64,000 nucleotides of DNA, taken from assembly GCF_036417845.1 (NCBI RefSeq), contig NW_027118693.1, positions 3,420,001 to 3,484,000 on the forward strand. Reading direction: 5' to 3'. Source of the stretch: Apteryx mantelli (taxonomy: Eukaryota; Chordata; Aves; Apterygiformes; Apterygidae). Position 1 is the stretch's first letter, and every line of letters begins with the position of its first letter. Both the position numbers and the translations under genes were made by a program. The notes below the pieces were generated by a model that ran no database searches, was not told where the DNA came from, and worked only from the letters and a program-made list of their open reading frames with translations. Positions 47,201-61,900 of the stretch are shown one piece after another.

Positions 47201-48985
47201 AGCACTGGCCTATCAGGCACTCAGCCACAAGTGACCTCACAACCATAACCTGCACCCACAGCACCAGCACTGGCCTATCAGGCACTGAGCCACAAGTGAC
47301 CTCACAGCCACAAACTGTACCCACAGCACCAGCACTGGCCTATCAGGCACTCAGCCACAAGTGACATCACAACCACAAACCCCACCCACAGCACCAGCAC
47401 TGCCCTATCAGGCACTGACCCACAAGTGACATCACAAACACAATCTCCACCCACAGCACCAACACTTGCCTATCAGGCACTGAGCTACAAGTGACATCAC
47501 AAACACAAACTGCAGCCACATCACCAGCACTGGCCTATCAGGCACTCAGCCACAAGTGACACCACAACCACAAACCCCACCCACATCACCAGCACTGGCC
47601 TATCAGGCACAGAGACACAAGGGACATCACAAACACAAACTCCACCCACAGCACCAGCACTGGCCTATCAGGCACTCAGCCACAAGTGACATCACAAACA
47701 CAAACCCCACCCACAGCACCAGCACTGGCCTATCAGGCACTGAGCCACAAGTGACATCACAAACACAAACTGCACCCACAGCACCAGCACTGGCCTATCA
47801 GGCACTGAGCCACAAGTGACATCACAACCACAAACTGCACCCACAGCACCAGCACTGGCCTATCAGACACTGAGCCACAAGTGACATCATAAACACAAAT
47901 AGCACGCACATCACCAGCACTGGCCTATCAGGCACTGAGCCACAAGTGACCTCACAAACATAACCTGCACACACAGCACCAGCACTGGCCTATCAGGCAC
48001 TCAGCCACAAGTGACATCACAAACAAAAACTGCACCCACAGCACCAGCACTGGCCTATCAGGCACTCAGCCACAAGTGACATCACAAACACAATCTCCAC
48101 CCACAGCACCAGCACTGGCCTATCAGGCACTGAGCCACAAGTGACATCACAACCACAAACTGCACCCACAGCACCAGCACTGGCCTATCAGGCACTCAGC
48201 CACAAGTGACATCACAAACAAAAACTGCACCCACAGCACCAGCACTGGCCTATCAGGCACTGACCCACAAGTGACATCACAATCACAAACTGCACCCACA
48301 GCACCAGCACTGGCCTATCAGGCACTCAGACACAAGTGACATCACAAACAAAAACTGCACCCACAGCACCAGCACTGGCCTATCAGGCACTCAGCCACAA
48401 GTGACATCACAAGAACAAACTCCACCCACAGCACCAGCACTGGCCTATCAGGCACAGAGCTACAAGTGACCTCACAACCACAAACTGTACTCACAGCACC
48501 AGCACTGGCCTAGCTGGCACTGAGCCACAAGTGACATCACAACCACAAACTCCACCCACAGCACCAGCACTGGCCTATCAGGCACTGAGCCACAAGTGAC
48601 ATCACAACCACAAACTGCACCCACAGCACCAGCACTGGCCTATCAGGCACTCAGACACAAGTGACATCACAACCACAAACTCCACCCACAGCACCAGCAC
48701 TGGCCTATCAGGCACTGAGCCACAAGTGACATCACAAACACAAACTCCACCCACAGCACCAGCACTGGCCTATCAGGCACTGAGCCACAAGTGACATCAC
48801 AACCACAAACTCCACCCACATCACCAGCACTGGCCTATCAGGCACTCAGCCACAGGTGACATTACAACTACAAATTGTAGCCACAGGACCAGCACTGGCC
48901 TATCAGGCACTGAGCCACAAGTGACATCACAACCACAAATTCCACCAACATCACCAGCACTGGCCTATCAGGCACTCAGCCACAA
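39500..48985 (+). repeat. Two tandem 4743-bp (73-monomer) duplicons
   Basis: Marker positions shift by 4743: 39565 to 44308, 40995 to 45738, and 42813 to 47556. Private variants confirm the pairing. ACTGACCCAC is shared by the copies near 39750 and 44490, while ACTGAGCCAC is shared by those near 42996 and 47739. The unit thus includes one complete junction of the earlier 3248-bp duplication. Confidence 0.85.
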
Positions 48986-51900
48986 GTGACATCACAAACA
49001 CAATCTCCACCCACAGCACCAGCACTGGCCTATCAGGCACTGACCCACAAGTGACATCACAAACACAAACTGCACCCACAGCACCAGCACTGGCCTATCA
49101 GGCACTGAGCCACAAGTGACATCACAAGCACAAACTCCACCCACAGCACCAGCACTGGCCTATCAGGCACTCAGCCACAAGTGACATCACAACCACAAAC
49201 TGCACCCACAGCACCAGCACTGGCCTATCAGGCACTCAGCCACAAGTGACATCACAACCACAAACTCCACCCACATCACCAGCACTGGCCTATCAGGCAG
49301 TCAGCCACAAGTGACATCACAAACACAAAATCCACCAACAGCACCAGCACTGGCCTATCAGGCACTCAGCCACAAGTGACACCACAACCACAAACTCCAC
49401 CCACAGCACCAGCACTGGCCTATCAGGCACTGACCCACAAGTGACATCACAACCACAACCTGCAGCCACAGCACCAGCACTGGCCTATCAGGCACAGAGA
49501 CACAAGGGACATCACAAACACAAACTCCACCCACATGACCAGCACTGGCCTATCAGGCACTGAGCCACAAGTGACATCACAACCACAAACTCCACCCACA
49601 GCACCAGCACTGGCCTATCAGGCACTGACCCACAAGTGACATCACAACCACAACCTGCAGCCACAGCACCAGCACTGGCCTATCAGGCACTCAGACACAA
49701 GTGACATCACAAACACAAACTCCACCCACAGCACCAGCACTGGCCTATCAGGCACTGACCCACAAGTGACATCACAAACACAAACTGCACCCACAGCACC
49801 AGCACTGGCCTATCAGGCACTGACCCACAAGTGACATCACAAGCACAAACTGCACCCACATCACCAGCACTGGCCTATCAGGCACTCAGCCACAAGTGAC
49901 ATCACAACCACAAAATCCACCAACAGCACCAGCACTGGCCTATCAGGCACTCAGACACAAGTGACATCACAACCACAAACCCCACCCACAGGACCAGCAC
50001 TGGCCTATCAGGCACTCAGCCACAAGTGACATCACAAGCACAAACTCCACCCACATCACCAGCACTGGCCTATCAGGCACTCAGCCACAGGTGACATTAC
50101 AACTACAAATTGTAGCCACAGGACCAGCACTGGCCTATCAGGCTTGAGCCACAAGTGACATCACAAAAACAAACTGCAGCCATAGGACCAGCACAGGCCT
50201 ATCAGGCAGTCAGCCACAAGTGACATCACAAACACAATCTCCACCCACAGGACCAGCACTGGCCTATCAGGCACTCAGCCACAAGTGACATCACAACCAC
50301 AAACTGCACCCACAGGACCAGCACTGGCCTATCAGGCACTCAGCCACAAGTGACATCAGAAACGAAAACTCCACCCACATGACCAGCACTGGCCTATCAG
50401 GCACTCAGCCACAAGTGACATCACAAGCACAAACTGCACCCACAGCACCAGCACTGGCCTATCAGGCACTCAGCCACAAGTGACACCACAACCACAAACC
50501 CCACCCACATCACCAGCACTGGCCTATCAGGCACTCAGCCACAAGTGACATCACAAACACAAACTGCACCCACAGCACCAGCACTGGCCTATCAGGCACT
50601 GAGCCACAAGTGACATCACAACCAGAAACTCCACCCACAGCACCAGCACTGGCCTATCAGGCACTGAGCCACAAGTGACATCACAAACAAAAACTGCAGC
50701 CATGACACCAGCACTGGCCTATCAGGCACTCAGCCACAAGTGACATCACAACTGCAAACTCCACCCACAGCACCAGCACTGGCCTATCAGGCACTGACCC
50801 ACAAGTGACATCACAACCACAACCTGCAGCCACAGCACCAGCACTGGCCTATCAGGCACAGAGACACAAGGGACATCACAAACACAAACTCCACCCACAT
50901 GACCAGCACTGGCCTATCAGGCACTGAGCCACAAGTGACATCACAACCACAAACTCCACCCACAGCACCAGCACTGGCCTATCAGGCACTCAGACACAAG
51001 TGACATCACAACCACAACCTGCAGCCACAGCACCAGCACTGGCCTATCAGGCACAGAGACACAAGGGACATCACAAACACAAACTCCACCCACAGCACCA
51101 GCACTGGCCTATCAGGCACTCAGCCACAAGTGACATCACAAACACAAACTGCACCCACAGCACCAGCACTGGCCTATCAGGCACTGAGCCACAAGTGACA
51201 TCACAACCACAACCTGCAGCCACAGCACCAGCACTGGCCTATCAGGCACTCAGCCACAAGTGACATCACAAACACAAACTGCACCCACAGCACCAGCACT
51301 GGCCTATCAGGCACTGAGCCACAAGTGACATCACAAACACAAACTCCACCCACAGCACCAGCACTGGCCTATCAGGCACTCAGCCACAAGTGACATCACA
51401 AACACAAACTGCACCCACAGCACCAGCACTGGCCTATCAGGCACTGAGCCACAAGTGACATCACAAACAAAAACTGCACCCACAGCACCAGCACTGGCCT
51501 ATCAGGCACAGAGACACAAGGGACATCACAAACACAAACTCCACCCACATCACCAGCACTGGCCTATCAGGCACTCAGCCACAAGTGACCTAACAACCAT
51601 AACCTGCACCCACAGCACCAGCACTGGCCTATCAGGCACTGAGCCACAAGTGACATCACAAGCACAAACTCCACCCACAGCACCAGCACTGGCCTATCAG
51701 GCACTCAGCCACAAGTGACATCACAACCACAAACTCCACCCACAGCACCAGCACTGGCCTATCAGGCACTCAGCCACAAGTGACATCACAAACACAAACT
51801 GCACCCACAGCACCAGCACTGGCCTATCAGGCACTCAGCCACAAGTGACATCGCAAACACAAACTGCACCCACAGGACCAGCACTGGCCTATCAGGCACT

Positions 51901-54900
51901 GAGCCACAAGTGACATCACAAACACAATCTCCACCCACAGCACCAGCACTGGCCTATCAGGCACTGACCCACAAGTGACATCACAACCACAAATTCCACC
52001 CACAGCACCAGCACTGGCCTATCAGACACTGAGCCGCAAGTGACATCATAAACAAAAATAGCACGCACATCACCAGCACTGACCTATCAGGCACTGAGCC
52101 ACAAGTGACATCACAACCATAACCTGCACAAACAGCACCAGCACTGGCCTATCAGGCAGTCAGCCACAAGTGACATCACAACCACAAACTCCACCCACAG
52201 CACCAGCACTGGCCTATCAGGCACTCAGCCACAAGTGACACCACAACCACAAACTGCACCCACAGGACCAGCACTGGCCTATCAGGCACTCAGCCACAAG
52301 TGACCTCACAACCATAACCTGCACCCACAGCACCAGCACTGGCCTATCAGGCACTGAGCCACAAGTGACCTCACAGCCACAAACTGTACCCACAGCACCA
52401 GCACTGGCCTATCAGGCACTCAGCCACAAGTGACATCACAACCACAAACCCCACCCACAGCACCAGCACTGCCCTATCAGGCACTGACCCACAAGTGACA
52501 TCACAAACACAATCTCCACCCACAGCACCAACACTTGCCTATCAGGCACAGAGACACAAGGGACATCACAAACACAAACTCCACCCACAGCACCAGCACT
52601 GGCCTATCAGGCACTCAGCCACAAGTGACATCACAAACACAAACCCCACCCACAGCACCAGCACTGGCCTATCAGGCACTGAGCCACAAGTGACATCACA
52701 AACACAAACTGCACCCACAGCACCAGCACTGGCCTATCAGGCACTGAGCCACAAGTGACATCACAACCACAAACTGCACCCACAGCACCAGCACTGGCCT
52801 ATCAGACACTGAGCCACAAGTGACATCATAAACACAAATAGCACGCACATCACCAGCACTGGCCTATCAGGCACTGAGCCACAAGTGACCTCACAAACAT
52901 AACCTGCACACACAGCACCAGCACTGGCCTATCAGGCACTCAGCCACAAGTGACATCACAAACAAAAACTGCACCCACAGCACCAGCACTGGCCTATCAG
53001 GCACTCAGCCACAAGTGACATCACAAACACAATCTCCACCCACAGCACCAGCACTGGCCTATCAGGCACTGAGCCACAAGTGACATCACAACCACAAACT
53101 GCACCCACAGCACCAGCACTGGCCTATCAGGCACTCAGCCACAAGTGACATCACAAACAAAAACTGCACCCACAGCACCAGCACTGGCCTATCAGGCACT
53201 GACCCACAAGTGACATCACAATCACAAACTGCACCCACAGCACCAGCACTGGCCTATCAGGCACTCAGACACAAGTGACATCACAAACAAAAACTGCACC
53301 CACAGCACCAGCACTGGCCTATCAGGCACTCAGCCACAAGTGACATCACAAGAACAAACTCCACCCACAGCACCAGCACTGGCCTATCAGGCACAGAGCT
53401 ACAAGTGACCTCACAACCACAAACTGTACTCACAGCACCAGCACTGGCCTAGCTGGCACTGAGCCACAAGTGACATCACAACCACAAACTCCACCCACAG
53501 CACCAGCACTGGCCTATCAGGCACTGAGCCACAAGTGACATCACAACCACAAACTGCACCCACAGCACCAGCACTGGCCTATCAGGCACTCAGCCACAAG
53601 TGACATCACAACCACAAACTCCACCCACAGCACCAGCACTGGCCTATCAGGCACTGAGCCACAAGTGACATCACAAACACAAACTCCACCCACAGCACCA
53701 GCACTGGCCTATCAGGCACTGAGCCACAAGTGACATCACAACCACAAACTCCACCCACATCACCAGCACTGGCCTATCAGGCACTCAGCCACAGGTGACA
53801 TTACAACTACAAATTGTAGCCACAGGACCAGCACTGGCCTATCAGGCACTGAGCCACAAGTGACATCACAACCACAAATTCCACCAACATCACCAGCACT
53901 GGCCTATCAGGCACTCAGCCACAAGTGACATCACAAACACAATCTCCACCCACAGCACCAGCACTGGCCTATCAGGCACTGACCCACAAGTGACATCACA
54001 AACACAAACTGCACCCACAGCACCAGCACTGGCCTATCAGGCACTGAGCCACAAGTGACATCACAAGCACAAACTCCACCCACAGCACCAGCACTGGCCT
54101 ATCAGGCACTCAGCCACAAGTGACATCACAACCACAAACTGCACCCACAGCACCAGCACTGGCCTATCAGGCACTCAGCCACAAGTGACATCACAACCAC
54201 AAACTCCACCCACATCACCAGCACTGGCCTATCAGGCAGTCAGCCACAAGTGACATCACAAACACAAAATCCACCAACAGCACCAGCACTGGCCTATCAG
54301 GCACTCAGCCACAAGTGACACCACAACCACAAACTCCACCCACAGCACCAGCACTGGCCTATCAGGCACTGACCCACAAGTGACATCACAACCACAACCT
54401 GCAGCCACAGCACCAGCACTGGCCTATCAGGCACAGAGACACAAGGGACATCACAAACACAAACTCCACCCACATGACCAGCACTGGCCTATCAGGCACT
54501 GAGCCACAAGTGACATCACAACCACAAACTCCACCCACAGCACCAGCACTGGCCTATCAGGCACTGACCCACAAGTGACATCACAACCACAACCTGCAGC
54601 CACAGCACCAGCACTGGCCTATCAGGCACTCAGACACAAGTGACATCACAAACACAAACTCCACCCACAGCACCAGCACTGGCCTATCAGGCACTGACCC
54701 ACAAGTGACATCACAAACACAAACTGCACCCACAGCACCAGCACTGGCCTATCAGGCACTGACCCACAAGTGACATCACAAGCACAAACTGCACCCACAT
54801 CACCAGCACTGGCCTATCAGGCACTCAGCCACAAGTGACATCACAACCACAAAATCCACCAACAGCACCAGCACTGGCCTATCAGGCACTCAGACACAAG

Positions 54901-56480
54901 TGACATCACAACCACAAACCCCACCCACAGGACCAGCACTGGCCTATCAGGCACTCAGCCACAAGTGACATCACAAGCACAAACTCCACCCACATCACCA
55001 GCACTGGCCTATCAGGCACTCAGCCACAGGTGACATTACAACTACAAATTGTAGCCACAGGACCAGCACTGGCCTATCAGGCTTGAGCCACAAGTGACAT
55101 CACAAAAACAAACTGCAGCCATAGGACCAGCACAGGCCTATCAGGCAGTCAGCCACAAGTGACATCACAAACACAATCTCCACCCACAGGACCAGCACTG
55201 GCCTATCAGGCACTCAGCCACAAGTGACATCACAACCACAAACTGCACCCACAGGACCAGCACTGGCCTATCAGGCACTCAGCCACAAGTGACATCAGAA
55301 ACGAAAACTCCACCCACATGACCAGCACTGGCCTATCAGGCACTCAGCCACAAGTGACATCACAAGCACAAACTGCACCCACAGCACCAGCACTGGCCTA
55401 TCAGGCACTCAGCCACAAGTGACACCACAACCACAAACCCCACCCACATCACCAGCACTGGCCTATCAGGCACTCAGCCACAAGTGACATCACAAACACA
55501 AACTGCACCCACAGCACCAGCACTGGCCTATCAGGCACTGAGCCACAAGTGACATCACAACCAGAAACTCCACCCACAGCACCAGCACTGGCCTATCAGG
55601 CACTGAGCCACAAGTGACATCACAAACAAAAACTGCAGCCATGACACCAGCACTGGCCTATCAGGCACTCAGCCACAAGTGACATCACAACCGCAAACTC
55701 CACCCACAGCACCAGCACTGGCCTATCAGGCACTGACCCACAAGTGACATCACAACCACAACCTGCAGCCACAGCACCAGCACTGGCCTATCAGGCACAG
55801 AGACACAAGGGACATCACAAACACAAACTCCACCCACATGACCAGCACTGGCCTATCAGGCACTGAGCCACAAGTGACATCACAACCACAAACTCCACCC
55901 ACAGCACCAGCACTGGCCTATCAGGCACTCAGACACAAGTGACATCACAACCACAACCTGCAGCCACAGCACCAGCACTGGCCTATCAGGCACAGAGACA
56001 CAAGGGACATCACAAACACAAACTCCACCCACAGCACCAGCACTGGCCTATCAGGCACTCAGCCACAAGTGACATCACAAACACAAACTGCACCCACAGC
56101 ACCAGCACTGGCCTATCAGGCACTGAGCCACAAGTGACATCACAACCACAACCTGCAGCCACAGCACCAGCACTGGCCTATCAGGCACTCAGCCACAAGT
56201 GACATCACAAACACAAACTGCACCCACAGCACCAGCACTGGCCTATCAGGCACTGAGCCACAAGTGACATCACAAACACAAACTCCACCCACAGCACCAG
56301 CACTGGCCTATCAGGCACTCAGCCACAAGTGACATCACAAACACAAACTGCACCCACAGCACCAGCACTGGCCTATCAGGCACTGAGCCACAAGTGACAT
56401 CACAAACAAAAACTGCACCCACAGCACCAGCACTGGCCTATCAGGCACAGAGACACAAGGGACATCACAAACACAAACTC
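46470..56480 (+). repeat. Two tandem 5069-bp (78-monomer) duplicons, second with 130-bp deletion
   Basis: The block from about 46470 to 51540 recurs from about 51540 to 56480. The offset is 5069 at the left (46502 to 51571). It becomes 4939 after about 52540, where two monomers (130 bases) present near 47480-47610 are missing. The rare GGCTTGAGCC monomer at 50143 and its partner at 55082 fit the 4939 offset. Confidence 0.85.
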
Positions 56481-59400
56481 CACCCACATCACCAGCACTG
56501 GCCTATCAGGCACTGACCCACAAGTGACCTAACAACCACAAACTGCACCCACAGCACCAGCACTGGCCTATCAGGCACTGAGCCACAAGTGACATCACAA
56601 CCACAAACCCCACCCACAGGACCAGCACTGGCCTATCAGGCACTCAGCCACAAGTGACATCACAAACACAAACTGCACCCACAGCACCAGCACTGGCCGA
56701 TCAGGCACTGAGACACAAGTGACATCACAAAAACAAACTGCAGCCATAGGACAAGCACAGGCCTATCAGGCAGTCAGCCACAAGTGACATCACAAACACA
56801 AACCCCACCCACAGCACCAGCACTGGCCTATCAGGCACTGACCCACAAGTGACATCACAAACACAAACTCCACCCACAGCACCAGCACTGGCCTATCAGG
56901 CACTCAGCCACAAGTGACATCACAACCACAAACCCCACCCACAGCACCAGCACTGGCCTATCAGGCACTCAGCCACAAGTGACATCACAACCACAAACTG
57001 CACCCACAGCACCAGCACTGGCCTATCAGGCACTCAGCCACAAGTGACATCACAAACACAAACTGCACCCACAGCACCAGCACTGGCCTATCAGGCACTC
57101 AGCCACAAGTGACACCACAACCACAAACCCCACCCACATCACCAGCACTGGCCTATCAGGCACTCAGCCACAAGTGACATCACAAACACAATCTCCACCC
57201 ACAGCACCAGCACTGGCCTATCAGGCACTGACCCACAAGTGACATCACAACCACAAACTGCACCCACAGCACCAGCACTGGCCTATCAGACACTGAGCCA
57301 CAAGTGACATCATAAACACAAATAGCACGCACATCACCAGCACTGGCCTATCAGGCACTGAGCCACAAGTGACACCACAACCACAAACCCCACCCACAGG
57401 ACCAGCACTGGCCTATCAGGCACTGAGCCACAAGTGACATCACAAGCACAAACTCCACCCACAGCACCAGCACTGGCCTATCAGGCACTCAGCCACAAGT
57501 GACATCACAACCACAAACTGCACCCACAGCACCAGCACTGGCCTATCAGGCACTGAGCCACAAGTGACATTACAACCACAAACTGCACCCACAGCACCAG
57601 CACTGGCCTATCAGGCACTGAGCCACAAGTGACATCACAAGCACAAACCCCACCCACATAACCAGCACTGGCCTATCAGGCACTCAGCCACAAGTGACAT
57701 CACAGCCACAAACTGTACCCACAGCACCAGCACTGGCCTATCAGGCACTCAGCCACAGGTGACATTACAACTACAAATTGTAGCCACAGGACCAGCACTG
57801 GCCTATCAGGCTTGAGCCACAAGTGACATAACAAACACAAACTGCAGCCATAGGACCAGCACAGGCCTATCAGGCACTCAGCCACAAGTGACATCACAAA
57901 CATAAATTGCACCCACAGCACCAGCACTGGCCTATCAGGCACTGACCCACAAGTGACATCACAAACACAAACTCCACCCACAGCACCAGCACTGGCCTAT
58001 CAGGCACTGAGCCACAAGTGACATCACAAACACAAATTCCACCCACAGCACCAGCACTGGCCTATCAGGCACTCAGCCACAAGTGACATCACAAACACAA
58101 TCTCCACCCACAGCACCAGCACTGGCCTATCAGGCACTGAGCCACAAGTGACATCACAACCACAAACTGCACCCACAGCACCAGCACTGGCCTATCAGAC
58201 ACTGAGCCACAAGTGAACATCATAAACACAAATAGCACGCACATCACCAGCACTGGCCTATCAGGCACTGAGCCACAAGTGACCTCACAAACATAACCTG
58301 CACACACAGCACCAGCACTGGCCTATCAGGCACTCAGCCACAAGTGACATCACAAACAAAAACTGCACCCACATCACCAGCACTGGCCTATCAGGCACTC
58401 AGCCACAAGTGACATCACAAACACAAACTGCACCCACAGCACCAGCACTGGCCTATCAGGCACTGAGCCACAAGTGACATCACAACCACAAACTCCACCC
58501 ACAGCACCAGCACTGGCCTATCAGGCACTGAGCCACAAGTGACATCACAACCACAACCTGCAGCCACAGCACCAGCACTGGCCTATCAGGCACTCAGCCA
58601 CAAGTGACATCACAAGAACAAACTCCACCCACAGCACCAGCACTGGCCTATCAGGCACAGAGCTACAAGTGACCTCACAACCACAAACTGTACCCACAGC
58701 ACCAGCACTGGCCTAGCTGGCACTGAGCCACAAGTGACATCACAAGCACAAACTCCACCCACAGCACCAGCACTGGCCTATCAGGCACTCAGCCACAAGT
58801 GACCTAACAACCACAAACTGCACCCACAGCACCAGCACTGGCCTATCAGGCACTCAGCCACAAGTGACATCACAAACAAAAACTGCACCCACAGCACCAG
58901 CACTGGCCTATCAGGCACTGAGCCACAAGTGACATCACAACCACAAACTCCACCCACAGCACCAGCACTGGCCTATCAGGCACTGAGCCACAAGTGACAT
59001 CACAAACACAATCTCCACCCACAGGACCATCACTGGCCTATCAGGCACAGAGACACAAGGGACATCACAAACACAAACTGCACCCACAGCACCAGCACTG
59101 GCCTATCAGGCACTGAGCCACAAGTGACATCACAACCACAAACTCCACCCACAGCACCAGCACTGGCCTATCAGGCACTCAGCCACAGGTGACATTACAA
59201 CTACAAATTGTAGCCACAGGACCAGCACTGGCCTATCAGGCACTGAGCCACAAGTGACATCACAACCACAAATTCCACCAACATCACCAGCACTGGCCTA
59301 TCAGGCACTCAGCCACAAGTGACATCACAAACACAATCTCCACCCACAGGACCAGCACTGGCCTATCAGGCACTGACCCACAAGTGACATCACAAACACA

Positions 59401-61900
59401 AACTGCACCCACAGCACCAGCACTGGCCTATCAGGCACTGAGCCACAAGTGACATCACAAGCACAAACTCCACCCACAGCACCAGCACTGGCCTATCAGG
59501 CACTCAGCCACAAGTGACATCACAACCACAAACTGCACCCACAGCACCAGCACTGGCCTATCAGGCACTCAGCCACAAGTGACATCACAACCACAAACTC
59601 CACCCACATCACCAGCACTGGCCTATCAGGCAGTCAGCCACAAGTGACATCACAAACACAAAATCCACCAACAGCACCAGCACTGGCCTATCAGGCACTC
59701 AGCCACAAGTGACATCACAACCACAAACTGCAGTCACACGACCAGCACTGGCCTATCAGGCACTCAGCCACAAGTGACATCACAAACACAAACTCCAGCC
59801 ACATCACCAGCACTGGCCTATCAGGCACTCAGCCACAAGTGACACCACAACCACAAACTCCACCCACAGCACCAGCACTGGCCTATCAGGCACTGACCCA
59901 CAAGTGACATCACAACCACAACCTGCAGCCACAGCACCAGCACTGGCCTATCAGGCACAGAGACACAAGGGACATCACAAACACAAACTCCACCCACATG
60001 ACCAGCACTGGCCTATCAGGCACTGAGCCACAAGTGACATCACAACCACAAACTCCACCCACAGCACCAGCACTGGCCTATCAGGCACTGACCCACAAGT
60101 GACATCACAACCACAACCTGCAGCCACAGCACCAGCACTGGCCTATCAGGCACAGAGACACAAGGGACATCACAAACACAAACTCCACCCACAGCACCAG
60201 CACTGGCCTATCAGGCACTGAGCCACAAGTGACATCACAAACACAAACTCCACCCACAGCACCAGCACTGGCCTATCAGGCACTCAGCCACAGGTGACAT
60301 CACAAACACAAACTGCACCCACAGCACCAGCACTGGCCTATCAGGCACTGACCCACAAGTGACATCACAAGCACAAACTGCACCCACATCACCAGCACTG
60401 GCCTATCAGGCACTCAGCCACAAGTGACATCACAACCACAAACTGCACCCACAGCACCAGCACTGGCCTATCAGGCACTCAGACACAAGTGACATCACAA
60501 CCACAAACCCCACCCACAGGACCAGCACTGGCCTATCAGGCACTCAGCCACAAGTGACATCACAACCACAAACTCCACCCACATCACCAGCACTGGCCTA
60601 TCAGGCACTCAGCCACAGGTGACATTACAACTACAAATTATAGCCACAGGACCAGCACTGGCCTATCAGGCTTGAGCCACAAGTGACATCACAAAAACAA
60701 ACTGCAGCCATAGGACCAGCACAGGCCTATCAGGCAGTCAGCCACAAGTGACATCACAAACACAATCTCCACCCACAGGACCAGCACTGGCCTATCAGGC
60801 ACTCAGCCACAAGTGACATCACAACCACAAACTGCACCCACAGGACCAGCACTGGCCTATCAGGCACTCAGCCACAAGTGACATCAGAAACGAAAACTCC
60901 ACCCACATGACCAGCACTGGCCTATCAGGCACTCAGCCACAAGTGACATCACAAGCACAAACTGCACCCACAGCACCAGCACTGGCCTATCAGGCACTCA
61001 GCCACAAGTGACACCACAACCACAAACCCCACCCACATCACCAGCACTGGCCTATCAGGCACTCAACCACAAGTGACATCACAAACACAAACTGCACCCA
61101 CAGCACCAGCACTGGCCTATCAGGCACTGAGCCACAAGTGACATCACAACCAGAAACTCCACCCACAGCACCAGCACTGGCCTATCAGGCACTGAGCCAC
61201 AAGTGACATCACAAACAAAAACTGCAGCCATGAGACCAGCACTGGCCTATCAGGCACTCAGCCACAAGTGACATCACAACCACAAACTCCACCCACAGCA
61301 CCAGCACTGGCCTATCAGGCACTGACCCACAAGTGACATCACAACCACAACCTGCAGCCACAGCACCAGCACTGGCCTATCAGGCACAGAGACACAAGGG
61401 ACATCAAAAACACAAACTCCACCCACATGACCAGCACTGGCCTATCAGGCACTGAGCCACAAGTGACATCACAACCACAAACTCCACCCACAGCACCAGC
61501 ACTGGCCTATCAGGCACTCAGACACAAGTGACATCACAACCACAACCTGCAGCCACAGCACCAGCACTGGCCTATCAGGCACAGAGACACAAGGGACATC
61601 ACAAACACAAACTCCACCCACAGCACCAGCACTGGCCTATCAGGCACTCAGCCACAAGTGACATCACAAACAAAAACTGCACCCACAGCACCAGCACTGG
61701 CCTATCAGGCACTGAGCCACAAGTGACATCACAAACACAAACTCCACCCACAGCACCAGCACTGGCCTATCAGGCACTCAGCCACAAGTGACATCACAAA
61801 CACAAACTGCACCCACAGCACCAGCACTGGCCTATCAGGCACTGAGCCACAAGTGACATCACAAACACAAACTCCACCCACAGCACCAGCACTGGCCTAT
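53790..61900 (+). repeat. Later partial duplication inside the satellite (offset 5.4-5.6 kb)
   Basis: Markers around 53791 recur at 59185 (offset 5394), and those around 55081 recur at 60670 (offset 5589). The 195-base change equals three inserted monomers, one of which carries the private GCAGTCACACGACCAG variant near 59730. Beyond 61.9 kb the order becomes more shuffled. Confidence 0.7.
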
